64,000 nt of DNA. Origin: Amycolatopsis vancoresmycina. GTDB taxonomy: Bacteria > Actinomycetota > Actinomycetes > Mycobacteriales > Pseudonocardiaceae. Both the position numbers and the translations under genes were made by a program. Of this stretch, positions 26,401 to 34,090 are shown in pieces. Within the stretch, counting starts at the first letter, position 1; each line of letters starts with the position of its first letter. The stretch is taken from the NCBI RefSeq assembly GCF_000716785.1, contig NZ_JNYY01000024.1:1-64000 (forward strand), in the 5' to 3' direction. The notes under the pieces are model-generated. The model saw only the letters and a list, made by a program, of their open reading frames with translations, was not told the DNA's origin and made no database searches.

Positions 26401-29400
26401 CGGTGCCGCGCCGGGCAGCCCGACGGTCACCGTCGCACCGGCGCTCGCCGCGCGGACGCCGGTGACGCCGCGGAACGCCGGGCCGTAGTCGATCCCCAGC
26501 GCGCACAGCCGGTCGTAGAGCTCGGCGGCGGTCATCGCCACGGCCCCGTCCTCGTCGGTGACGTCCGGCGCCGGCGCGGCGCCGGGGCCCGTGACGACGC
26601 GGGCGTCGGCATAGCGCGTCCAGGTGCCGTCCGGTTCCTTGGCCTGGACCGTGAACCGCTCCCCGCCCTCGAAGGTGACCGTGACCGGCGTGCGTTCGGC
26701 GAGCGGCAACGGCTGGTACAGCACCAGATCCGTCAGGGCGAGCCGGTCCGCCGGGACGCCCAGCGCCGCCGAGGCGGCCGCGAACGCCATCTCCGGGTAG
26801 CAGGCCGCGGGCAGCACGGGCGTGCCGTCGACCCGGTGGTCGGCGAGCCAGGGCAGCCGGAGCGTCCCGAGGTCGGGCCGCCAGAGGTGGACCGGGCTGC
26901 CGGGGTGCTCGATGTGCTTGCCCAGCAGGGGGTGCTCACCCGGCAGCCCGGCCGCCGGGGTGACCGGCGGCGCCCAGTGCCGGGTGTGGTGCCACGCGGT
27001 GAGCGGCAGGTCGACCAGCTCACCCGCCGTCCGGGTCCGCAGGTGCCCGTGCGCCAGCAGCGCCCCGAGCGCGGCGTGGAACTCGCGGCGCTCGTCGTCG
27101 GAGCGTCGCAGGGTGGCCAGCGTGACCACTTCGCAGCCGGTCGCGGCGGCCGTCTCGGCGATGGCGTGCCCCAGGAGCGGATGGGGCGCGACCTCGACGA
27201 AGGTCCGGTACCCGTCGGTCAGCGCGGCCTCGACGGCGGCGGTGAACCGGACCGGCTGCCGCACGTTGGCCGCCCAGTAACCGGCGTCCGCGACGATGCG
27301 GCCGCGCGGGTCGTCGAGCGCGGTCCAGTACATGCGCGTCTCCGGCGGCACCGGCAGCAGGTCCCCCAGGTCGGCCCGGACGGCGTCGGCGGCCGCCGCG
27401 ACGAGCCGGCAGTGGCCGGCGACCGTGGAGTTGACCAGCCTGGCCAGCAGGCCGCGCCGGTCGACGGCCGCCGCCAGGGCCCGGACCGGCTCGACCGGCC
27501 CGGCGACGACGGTCATCCCCGGCGAGTTGAAGGCCGCGACGTCGACTTCGGGGTGGTCGGCGAGCAGCAGCTCCACTTCGGACGCGGGCAGTTCGAGCAC
27601 GGCCATCGCGCCGGTGCCGGCGGTCGTCGCGAGCGCCTGGGCCCGGCGCCGGGCCAGCCGGGTGCCGTCCTCCAGCGACAGCGCACCGGCGGTGACCGCC
27701 GCGGCCACTTCGCCGAGCGAATGCCCGATGACGGCGGCCGGCCAGGCCCCGTGCTGCGACCACAGCCGGGCCAGCGCCACCTGCACGGCGAACACGACGA
27801 CCTGGAGCTGTTCGAAGGACTCCGGTTCGACGCCGCGCTGCAGGACGCGCCGGACCGAATCGCCGGATTCCTCCCACAGGGTCTCGTCGATCTCGTCGAT
27901 CGACGCGGCGAACTCCGGCTCCTCCGCGAGCAGCCGCCGTCCCATGCCCGCCCACTGGGAGCCGAGCCCGGAGAACACCCACACCGCACCCGGGCCGGAC
28001 CCGTCGGGCCGGCCGACCGCGACCCCGGACGGCGTCTCACCATCGGCGACCGCCCGCAGCCCGGCCACCAGCTCGCCGGTCGTGCCCGCCGTGACGACGG
28101 CGCGGCACCGGCCACTCGCCCGCCGGGCCATGCTGTGCTCCACATCGGACAGTGGCGCGTACTTCCCCGGCCCGCCCAGCCAGCCGGCCAGCCGGCCGGC
28201 GGCTTCCCGCAGCCGCGGCCCGGACGGCGCGGCCACGACGAACTGGCCGGGCCGGTCCGCCGGCTCGTGGCCGCCCGCCGGCACCACCGCCTGCTCGACC
28301 ACGACGTGGGCGTTGGTCCCGCCGAACCCGAAGGCGGACACCCCGGCCAGCGCCGGACGGCCGGTGACCGGCCACGGACGGCGCTCCGGGACCACAGCGA
28401 GGCCGAGGCGGCCGAACGGGATGTGCGGGCTGGGGTCGGTGAAGTTCAGGCTGGCCGGGATCTCCCGGTTGACCAGCGACAGGACGACCTTGATCAGGCC
28501 GGTGATCCCGGCCGCGGCCTCCAGGTGGCCGAGGTTCGTCTTGACCGAACCGGTGAGCAGCGGGCGATCCGCGGGCCGCCACGCGCCCAGCACACTGCCC
28601 AGCGCGTCCGCCTCGATCGGGTCGCCCAGCGGCGTCCCGGTCCCGTGCGCCTCGACGTAGTCGATCTCGGCCGGGTCGACGTCGGCCGAAACGCACGCCG
28701 CCACCAGCAGCTCCTGCTGGGCGTGCGGCCGGGGCGCGGTCAGGCCGTTCGACCGGCCGTCGGAGTTCACCGCCGAGCCCTTGAGGACGGCCAGCACCCG
28801 GTCGCCCGCGAGCACCGCCGCCGGCAACGGCTTCAGCACGACGACCCCGATGCCTTCGCCCCGCCCGATCCCGTCGGCCGCGGCGGCGAACGCCTTGCAC
28901 CGGCCGTCGGGGGCGGTGACGCCCAGCCGGTCGAAACTCGCGGTGATCTCGGGCCCCAGCACCAGGTTAGCCCCGGCCGCGACCGCGATCTCGCAGTCGC
29001 CCGCCCGCAGGCTCTGCATGGCCAGGTGCACCGCCACCAGCGACGACGAGCACGCGGTGTCCACCGTGACGCTGGGGCCGCGCAGGTCGAACGCGTACGA
29101 CAGCCGGTTCGCCGCCACCGCCGCCGAAGCCCCGGTCGCGGTCCAGGCGTCGATGCGGCTCACGTCGGCCAGGGTCAGGCGGCTGTACTCGGTGCCGCCG
29201 ACCCCGGCGAACACGCCGGTAGCGCTGCCCCGCAGCCGCTCCGGCGCCAGCCCGGCGTGCTCGAACGCCTCCCAGGCGACCTCCAGCAGCAGCCGCTGCT
29301 GGGGATCCATCACGCGGGCTTCCCGCGGCGTGATGCCGAAGAACTCGGCGTCGAACCCGGCGATGTCGTCGAGGAAACCGCCGTGCCGCGCGGTGCGGGC

Positions 29401-29841
29401 GAGCACCTCGGCCTCCTCCGGCGAGTCGTGCCCGAACTGCGGCCACCGGTCGGCGGGGACCTCGCCGATCCCCTCACGGCCGTCGCGCAGCAGGTCCCAG
29501 AAGGCGCCGGGGCCGTGCACGCCACCGGGCAGCCGGCAGCCGATGCCGATCACGGCGACGGGATCTCCCGGGGCGCCGCACGGCACGCCGGAGGCGGCCG
29601 ATTCGGCCTGCTCGCCGGCCAGCGCCTGGGCGAGCAGCCGGATCGTCGGGTACTCCCAGAGCAGGCCGAGCGGGACCTCGGTGCGCAGCACGCCCTCGAG
29701 GTCACCGGCCAGCTCCAGCGCTTCCCGCGACCCGAGGCCGTGGTCACGCAGCGGCCGGTCCACGTCGACGGTGGCGGGGGCCACCGCGCACAGGTCCGCG
29801 ATCGCCGCGACCAGCCAGCGTTCCAGCTCCGACGGGGTCAT
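23407..29841 (-). CDS. type I polyketide synthase, ACP-KS-AT-DH-KR-ACP-(inactive carrier)-TE
   Basis: A 2144-residue synthase. In order: N-terminal ACP with Ser38 (GLGSREAL); KS with Cys264 (DTACSSSL), EAHGTGTPLGDP and KTNLGH; AT with Ser708 (GHSLGE) and an unusual VAGH at the specificity loop; DH with His1002 (DHRVDGTPVLP) and Asp1159 (VDACLQ); KR with TGGLGGLG from 1449 and Tyr1587; ACP with Ser1735 (GVDSLLAV); a carrier-like fold with LGGDD, where the attachment Ser is Asp1826; and TE with Ser1948 (GWSFGG). There is no ER, so products keep a double bond. The ATG overlaps the stop of the acyl-AMP ligase gene. An N-terminal ACP loaded by a FAAL parallels Pks13/FadD32 of mycobacteria, but with added DH and KR. 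It probably makes a lipid-polyketide. Confidence 0.92.
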   Translation of the reverse strand: MTPSELERWLVAAIADLCAVAPATVDVDRPLRDHGLGSREALELAGDLEGVLRTEVPLGLLWEYPTIRLLAQALAGEQAESAASGVPCGAPGDPVAVIGIGCRLPGGVHGPGAFWDLLRDGREGIGEVPADRWPQFGHDSPEEAEVLARTARHGGFLDDIAGFDAEFFGITPREARVMDPQQRLLLEVAWEAFEHAGLAPERLRGSATGVFAGVGGTEYSRLTLADVSRIDAWTATGASAAVAANRLSYAFDLRGPSVTVDTACSSSLVAVHLAMQSLRAGDCEIAVAAGANLVLGPEITASFDRLGVTAPDGRCKAFAAAADGIGRGEGIGVVVLKPLPAAVLAGDRVLAVLKGSAVNSDGRSNGLTAPRPHAQQELLVAACVSADVDPAEIDYVEAHGTGTPLGDPIEADALGSVLGAWRPADRPLLTGSVKTNLGHLEAAAGITGLIKVVLSLVNREIPASLNFTDPSPHIPFGRLGLAVVPERRPWPVTGRPALAGVSAFGFGGTNAHVVVEQAVVPAGGHEPADRPGQFVVAAPSGPRLREAAGRLAGWLGGPGKYAPLSDVEHSMARRASGRCRAVVTAGTTGELVAGLRAVADGETPSGVAVGRPDGSGPGAVWVFSGLGSQWAGMGRRLLAEEPEFAASIDEIDETLWEESGDSVRRVLQRGVEPESFEQLQVVVFAVQVALARLWSQHGAWPAAVIGHSLGEVAAAVTAGALSLEDGTRLARRRAQALATTAGTGAMAVLELPASEVELLLADHPEVDVAAFNSPGMTVVAGPVEPVRALAAAVDRRGLLARLVNSTVAGHCRLVAAAADAVRADLGDLLPVPPETRMYWTALDDPRGRIVADAGYWAANVRQPVRFTAAVEAALTDGYRTFVEVAPHPLLGHAIAETAAATGCEVVTLATLRRSDDERREFHAALGALLAHGHLRTRTAGELVDLPLTAWHHTRHWAPPVTPAAGLPGEHPLLGKHIEHPGSPVHLWRPDLGTLRLPWLADHRVDGTPVLPAACYPEMAFAAASAALGVPADRLALTDLVLYQPLPLAERTPVTVTFEGGERFTVQAKEPDGTWTRYADARVVTGPGAAPAPDVTDEDGAVAMTAAELYDRLCALGIDYGPAFRGVTGVRAASAGATVTVGLPGAAPRGGYLLHPVLVDACLQGFAATLSTMDDERYVPVTFGAVRVRGDVRTGVLAKLSVDPGGPAGRVCLVDGTGLPVLEITDVVMRPVPPPQAPDLRDELLARVWRETDPPAASRAGPVLVVAGRRNPVANQVVAELERAGSAAVAVSSLHRELLLRHRPSAVVLLVPRDASDAPESGQRAVLTAVDCTRELVALPGRPPRLWLVTSGAAAVLPGEAGQPGPAALRGLVRVLAFEQPSIKATLLDLDPGDPARATAELVREVGAGAADDEVAWRAGRRYAARLERTTAPPPGEIPVVRPGAGYAITGGLGGLGLLLARDLAGRGAGRIVLNGRSGPDPAAAAVIGQLRSAGTEIVVVPGDIAVPGVAERIIEAAGDLRGIAHAAAVFGDRTVERLDEDVLERTWRAKAVGAWRLHRASGGRALDWWLAFSSATALHGLPGQPAYASANAYVDALVAARRAAGLPATTVNWGTWAGVGAAAGIEVPWVRPLQPTEGLGLLADVVSAGASGFGAVRLNTRRLAAQFPELTAVPFFAGVLGRPPGESAGPGAWRDRAPAEARELITRQLAERVASVLELPSFADDVPLIGLGVDSLLAVRIRNAVDHDFGVHLPLAAILRGASLADLRKHLCTELGIAGGGARPAAAAVVVPPRDAAERLVATAWQEVLGVPVGVTQRFSALGGDDRQAARITELLSARTGTVLAKDRLFAGPTVELMAAVVRECDRAAGPVRVLRDSGTRPPVFFFHPGGGDTGVFRQLVDLLDPDVPAYGFDRVADTSTVEERVERHLAELRRVQPGGPYRLAGWSFGGFLAFEAAHQLTAAGEDVELLALVDPILPLPVAADADVQRLRLTRYQEFLQTAYGGEVELPYAELAELDEPAQADLLVAALRRSGLIDPGVSTAILAHQRASYLDARLLERYEPAVYAGRTLFYSAASPVPGGLRDPRFDRTDPARGWDAVCPDLDLVVVPGHHLSLLDAPNVEVIARHLDGALAALRKPAVAP

Positions 29842-31604
29842 CGGGTCTCCCCGCCACCGGCCGCTAGGACGCCGTCGAGGTAGCGGTCCCTGGCTTCCGA
29901 GCGGGCGATCTTCCCGCTGGACGTGCGCGGCACGCTGCCCGGCCGGACCAGGACGAAGTCGGCCAGCCGCAGGTCGTGGTGCCGGGACACGGCCGCGCGG
30001 ACGGCCCGTTCGACCTCCGGCACGTCCGGATCGGCGTCGCAGGTCCGCACCCGCTCGGCCACCAGGACCGGTACTTCGCGGCCGTCCTGCTCGACGCTGA
30101 AGGCGGCCACGCGGTCGCGCTGGATCGCGCCGTGCGCGTCCTGCGCGGTCGCTTCGATGTCCTGGGGGTGGTGGTTGCGGCCGTCGACGACGATCAGGTC
30201 CTTCAGCCGGGCGGTGACGAACAGCTCGCCGTCGTGGCGCACCCCGAGATCGCCGGTGCGCAGCCAGCCGTCGGCGGGAACGCCGGGCTCGGCGCCGGTG
30301 AGCCTGCCGTCGAAGGTGTGGTCCGACTCGGCGGCCCGAGCCCAGTAACCGGAAGCGACGTTGGGGCCGTGGAGCCAGATTTCGCCGACTTCGCCGTCCG
30401 GGAGCACGTGCCCGAGATCGGGGTCGACGATGCGGAGGTGCTGCCCGGCCGGGCGGCCGACGGACACCATCGTGACCGGGCGCGCGTCCGGGCCGGCCGC
30501 GGGCACCGCCGTGCCCTTGCCCAGCTGGTCCCGGTCGAACGCCACCGCCCGCGGCTCGGTCCCGGCCGGGGTCGTGGTCACGAACACCGTGGCCTCCGCC
30601 AGCCCGTAGGAGGGCCGGTGCGCGGTCGGCGGGAACCCGGTCCCGGCCAGCGCGGCCAGGAAGCCCGTCACGGTGGTGTCCCGCACCGGTTCGCTGCCGT
30701 TGATCGCCACCTTGACCCGGCTCAGGTCGAGGCCGGCGCGCTCCGCGGGGGTGAGCTTCGCGGCCGCGTACTCGAAGGCGAAGTTGGGCGCCGCGGTGAG
30801 GACGTCCGGGTGGCTCGCCAGCATCCGCAGCCAGCGGACCGGCCGCCGGGTGAACGCCGCGGGCGTGGTGAACACCGTCCGGCAGCCAAGCACCACCGGC
30901 AGGCAGATCAGCTGCAGCAGCCCCATGTCGTGGAAGAAGGGCAGCCAGCCGACGCTGGTGGTCGAGGCGTCCAGGTCGAAGGCCGCCTGTGCCTGCCTGA
31001 TGTTGGCCAGCAGCGCGCGGTGGGTGATCACCGCGCCCGCCGGGCGCCGGGTCGACCCCGAGGTGTACTGCAGGTAGGCCGGTTGCTCCTCGTCGATGTG
31101 CACCGGCAGGAACTCGTCGGCGGACCGGGTGCCGATCCGGTCCACGACCAGGACGCGCCGGGGTGCCGGCACTTCGCCGCCGTGCTGCAGCTGCCGGACC
31201 GCGGGCAGCGCCTCGGACGAGGTGAGCCACACCCGGGGCACGCAGTCGCCGAGCGCGCCGACGAGGCGCCGCAGGTGGGTGGGGCCGCCGGGGACGACCA
31301 GCGGGACCGCCGTCATCCCGGCGTACACCGCGGCGAGGAACCCGGCGACGTAGTCCAGGTTCTGGGGGCACAGGACGGCCACCCGGTCACCGGGTTCGGC
31401 CAGCCGGTCGAGCCGGACCGCGATCGCCCGCGCCCGGCGGTCGAGGTCGAGCCAGCTCAGGGTGTCCGGCACCCCGTCGGCGCCACCGCCGAAATCGAGG
31501 AACGTGAACGCCGGATCGGCCGACCGCGCGCCGGCGGCGTGCCGGGCGAGCGAAACCGTCACCGGTTCGAAAGTGAATTCGGGCACCTTTACTTCGACAG
31601 GCAT
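29838..31604 (-). CDS. fatty acyl-AMP ligase (FAAL/FadD32-like)
   Basis: A 588-residue adenylating enzyme. It activates a fatty acid as acyl-AMP and should pass it to the N-terminal ACP of the adjacent synthase. Seen: P-loop AYLQYTSGSTRRPAGAVITH, WLPFFHDMGLL, NGSEPVRDTTV, PSYGLAEATVF, DGWLRTGDLG and RLKDLIVVDGRNHHPQDIE, a FAAL-typical set, with the C-terminal Lys in PRTSSGKIARSEA. ATG 31604 has a GGGG-type ribosome-binding site; earlier sequence is leader. TGA and the synthase ATG overlap, so the two are coupled. FAAL versus FACL cannot be fully settled by eye, but the context supports FAAL. Confidence 0.88.
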   Translation of the reverse strand: MPVEVKVPEFTFEPVTVSLARHAAGARSADPAFTFLDFGGGADGVPDTLSWLDLDRRARAIAVRLDRLAEPGDRVAVLCPQNLDYVAGFLAAVYAGMTAVPLVVPGGPTHLRRLVGALGDCVPRVWLTSSEALPAVRQLQHGGEVPAPRRVLVVDRIGTRSADEFLPVHIDEEQPAYLQYTSGSTRRPAGAVITHRALLANIRQAQAAFDLDASTTSVGWLPFFHDMGLLQLICLPVVLGCRTVFTTPAAFTRRPVRWLRMLASHPDVLTAAPNFAFEYAAAKLTPAERAGLDLSRVKVAINGSEPVRDTTVTGFLAALAGTGFPPTAHRPSYGLAEATVFVTTTPAGTEPRAVAFDRDQLGKGTAVPAAGPDARPVTMVSVGRPAGQHLRIVDPDLGHVLPDGEVGEIWLHGPNVASGYWARAAESDHTFDGRLTGAEPGVPADGWLRTGDLGVRHDGELFVTARLKDLIVVDGRNHHPQDIEATAQDAHGAIQRDRVAAFSVEQDGREVPVLVAERVRTCDADPDVPEVERAVRAAVSRHHDLRLADFVLVRPGSVPRTSSGKIARSEARDRYLDGVLAAGGGETR

Positions 31605-31781
31605 GAGTATCCCCACCGTGCGATTCACGAATAACGACGACCCCGAGGTCCGGAAAACCGCGCCTTCCGGCAGGCTAGCCACGCGCACTCGGCAGGCACA
31701 ACAGCGCACCGCGAATTCACGGAACGGACGCGGCGGATCTGATCACCCGGAACAGGCGGCGCTTCCCCGGTTGTCACGGGA

Positions 31782-32711
31782 TTACAGCGCCGAGCCTGCC
31801 TCCCGCTCCCGGAGCGCGGTCATCAGGAAACCCCACGACCGGATCAGCTCCCGCCGCCACGTCGGCCAGTGGTGCGTCCCGGGCCCGAAACTCGTGTGCG
31901 GCGGGACGCCCAGCTCGGCCAGCCGGGCGGCGAGCTCCCGGCTGCCGGGCGCGATGAGCCGTTCGAGCAGCCGGTCACCCGGCGCCGGCCGGTCGCCGGG
32001 GACCCGCACCCCGGTCCCCGCGGACAGGTAGAGCGGCGTGGCGGCGAGCCCGCGCGCGAGCAGGTACGGATTCCGCTTGGCCCAGCGGGCGCGTTCCGCG
32101 TGGCGCGGGCCCCACATCGCGTCGAGCCGCTCCCCCACGCTGCGCAGGTACAGCCGCAGCAGCGTCGGGACCCCGCGCCGGGTCGTGTGCACCAGGCCGC
32201 TGTAGGACGCGGCCGCGGCGAACATGCCGGGATTCCGTGCCGCGTAGACCAAAGCGCCGTAGCCGCCCATGGACACCCCGCCGATCGCCCGTGCCTCGCC
32301 TGCCCCGTAACGCCGCTCCAGCAGGGGCCGGACCTCGTCGAGGTGGAACCGGGGCCAGTCCGGCACCGAGCCGCGCCGATCGGGCCGCCGCCAGTCGGTG
32401 TAGAACCCCGCTCGCCCGCCCTCGGGCAGCACCACCAGCACCCCGGACGTCCTGGCCAGTCCGGCGATGTCGGTGTGCTCGGTCCAGCAGGCCGGGCCGT
32501 CGTCACCGCCGTGCAGCAGGTAGAGCGTCGGCCAGCGGCGGTCCGGCCGGGGTGTCCACCCCGCGGGCGTGAGGAGCCGGACCTCCGCCGTCCGGCCCAG
32601 CGCGGGCGACCGCACGTTCAGTTCCACCCGGCCGGGCCCGGGAAATCGTTCGGTTTCGACCGCGATTCCGCATTCGGGTTTCATCCGCCCACTCTCTTGA
32701 TCCGCCGGCAT
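31782..32711 (-). CDS. esterase of the antigen 85/esterase D alpha/beta-hydrolase family
   Basis: A 309-residue alpha/beta hydrolase. The oxyanion/strand region is WPTLYLLHGGDD, the nucleophile elbow is GGVSMGGYGAL, and the late His is in GTHHWPTW. The fold class includes mycolyltransferases (Ag85) and esterase D. No signal peptide is visible. The start at 32711 has a GAGG ribosome-binding site; an ATG 27 bases downstream is an alternative. It lies 177 bases upstream of the acyl-AMP ligase gene on the same strand and is divergent from an MFS gene. It may transfer or hydrolyse the lipid product; this is inferred from neighbours. Confidence 0.82.
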   Translation of the reverse strand: MPADQESGRMKPECGIAVETERFPGPGRVELNVRSPALGRTAEVRLLTPAGWTPRPDRRWPTLYLLHGGDDGPACWTEHTDIAGLARTSGVLVVLPEGGRAGFYTDWRRPDRRGSVPDWPRFHLDEVRPLLERRYGAGEARAIGGVSMGGYGALVYAARNPGMFAAAASYSGLVHTTRRGVPTLLRLYLRSVGERLDAMWGPRHAERARWAKRNPYLLARGLAATPLYLSAGTGVRVPGDRPAPGDRLLERLIAPGSRELAARLAELGVPPHTSFGPGTHHWPTWRRELIRSWGFLMTALREREAGSAL

Positions 32712-32758
32712 TTCTGCCTCTATCGTGAGCAACCGTCTTCGAGCCGACGGGGGTACCG

Positions 32759-34090
32759 ATGGACAATTCCCGGAGCGGCGCCGCCGTCCGGCACCCGTGG
32801 TCGACGCTGACCGCCGTGTGCCTGGCCGGAATGCTCGTCGGCCTGGACGGAACCGCGCTGACCGTCGCCGGCCCGGAAATGGGCCGGTCGGCGGGAGCGT
32901 CGTTCGGCGAACTGCAGTGGATCGCGAACGCCTACCTGGTCGCATTGGCGCTCGCACTGCTGCCCGCGGGCCGGCTCGCCGATCGGGCGGGGCGCCGCCG
33001 GGTCTTCCTCACCGGGGTGGCCGGGTTCGGGCTGGCTTCGGCGCTCGTCGCGGCCGGCACGACGAGCGAACTCCTGATCGCCTTCCGCGGCCTGCAGGGT
33101 CTCTGCGCCGCGCTGCTGCAGCCGGCGGCGCTCGCCCTCGTCCGGTCGGCGTTCGGCCGCGACCGGCTCGAGCTCGCGCTGGGCATCTGGGGTGCGACGT
33201 CCGCGGCCGCCATCGCCGCCGGGCCCATCCTCGCCGGGGTGGTCGTGCACGCTTTCGGCTGGCCGGCGGTGTTCCTGCTGAACGTGCCCGTCGCGCTGGC
33301 CGTGGTCGTCGTGACCGGCTACCGGGTCGCCGAGTCGCGCGCGGCCGGCCCCGGCGGGGGCGCGGCCGAGCTGCTGCGCACCCCGGGCGTCGCGATCGGC
33401 ACGGCGTTGACGGCGGTGGCCTTCTTCGCGCTGTTCGGGTTGTTGTTCTGCCTCACCCTGTACCTCCAGAACCTGCGTGGTCTCGATCCGGTGCGCACCG
33501 GCGAATGGCTGCTGCCGGTGACGTCCTCGGTGGTGCTCGGCGCGCCGCTCGGCGGGGCCCTGGTCGCGCGGTTCGGCCCCCGCGGGCCGGCGGCGGGCGG
33601 GTTCGCGCTGCTCGCGGCCGGGATCGCCGGGCTGCTGGTCCTCGGCACCGGCACGGCGTGGCCCGCCACGGTGCCGGCGACCGTGGTGACGGGCGTCGGC
33701 ACCGGGGTCGCGCTCATCGCCGCGACGCAGCTGATCGTGGCGAGCGCGCCGGAGGCGATGTCCGCACAGGCGTCCGCGCTGCAGCAGGTGGCGACCCAGC
33801 TCGGCGGCGCGGCGGGGATCGCGGTGCTCAGCGCGGTGGTGTCCTGGCGGGTGGCGGCCGGGCTGCCCGCGAACGGGCCGGTGGACGAGGCCGCGCAGGG
33901 GCGGGGCGCCGGTGCGGCGGCGTTCGTTCCCGGGCTGCACGCGGCGGTGCTCGTCGCGGCGGCCGTGATCGCGCTCGGCGCGGTGCTCGCGCTGGGCATC
34001 CGCCCGGGCTCAGCAGGCATGGCGGCCGACCCGGCCGGGCCACCAGCCCCACCGTCCCAGGTGGACGGCGACGGCGGGCACCAGCAGTGA
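32759..34090 (+). CDS. MFS transporter, DHA2 drug/lipid efflux type
   Basis: A 443-residue membrane protein with about 12 or more transmembrane helices and no large soluble domain. MFS motif A is PAGRLADRAGRRRVF between helices 2 and 3. Motif C-like residues of antiporters appear in the helix 5 region (AAAIAAGPILAGVVV). It is divergent from the esterase and overlaps the MMPL gene by 81 bases at its 3' end. It probably exports a hydrophobic product of this locus; the substrate is unknown. Confidence 0.88.
   Translation: MDNSRSGAAVRHPWSTLTAVCLAGMLVGLDGTALTVAGPEMGRSAGASFGELQWIANAYLVALALALLPAGRLADRAGRRRVFLTGVAGFGLASALVAAGTTSELLIAFRGLQGLCAALLQPAALALVRSAFGRDRLELALGIWGATSAAAIAAGPILAGVVVHAFGWPAVFLLNVPVALAVVVVTGYRVAESRAAGPGGGAAELLRTPGVAIGTALTAVAFFALFGLLFCLTLYLQNLRGLDPVRTGEWLLPVTSSVVLGAPLGGALVARFGPRGPAAGGFALLAAGIAGLLVLGTGTAWPATVPATVVTGVGTGVALIAATQLIVASAPEAMSAQASALQQVATQLGGAAGIAVLSAVVSWRVAAGLPANGPVDEAAQGRGAGAAAFVPGLHAAVLVAAAVIALGAVLALGIRPGSAGMAADPAGPPAPPSQVDGDGGHQQ

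Noticed and set aside
23407..29841. Interpretation as part of a modular antibiotic polyketide cluster
   Set aside because: There is a single synthase gene with its own TE, no other modules, no glycosylation or tailoring set, and FAAL loading, so a lipid-like product is more likely.
25960..29883. A plus-strand open frame of about 1300 codons opposite the polyketide synthase
   Set aside because: No recognisable domain and the composition of a third-position GC shadow; every synthase motif is on the minus strand.
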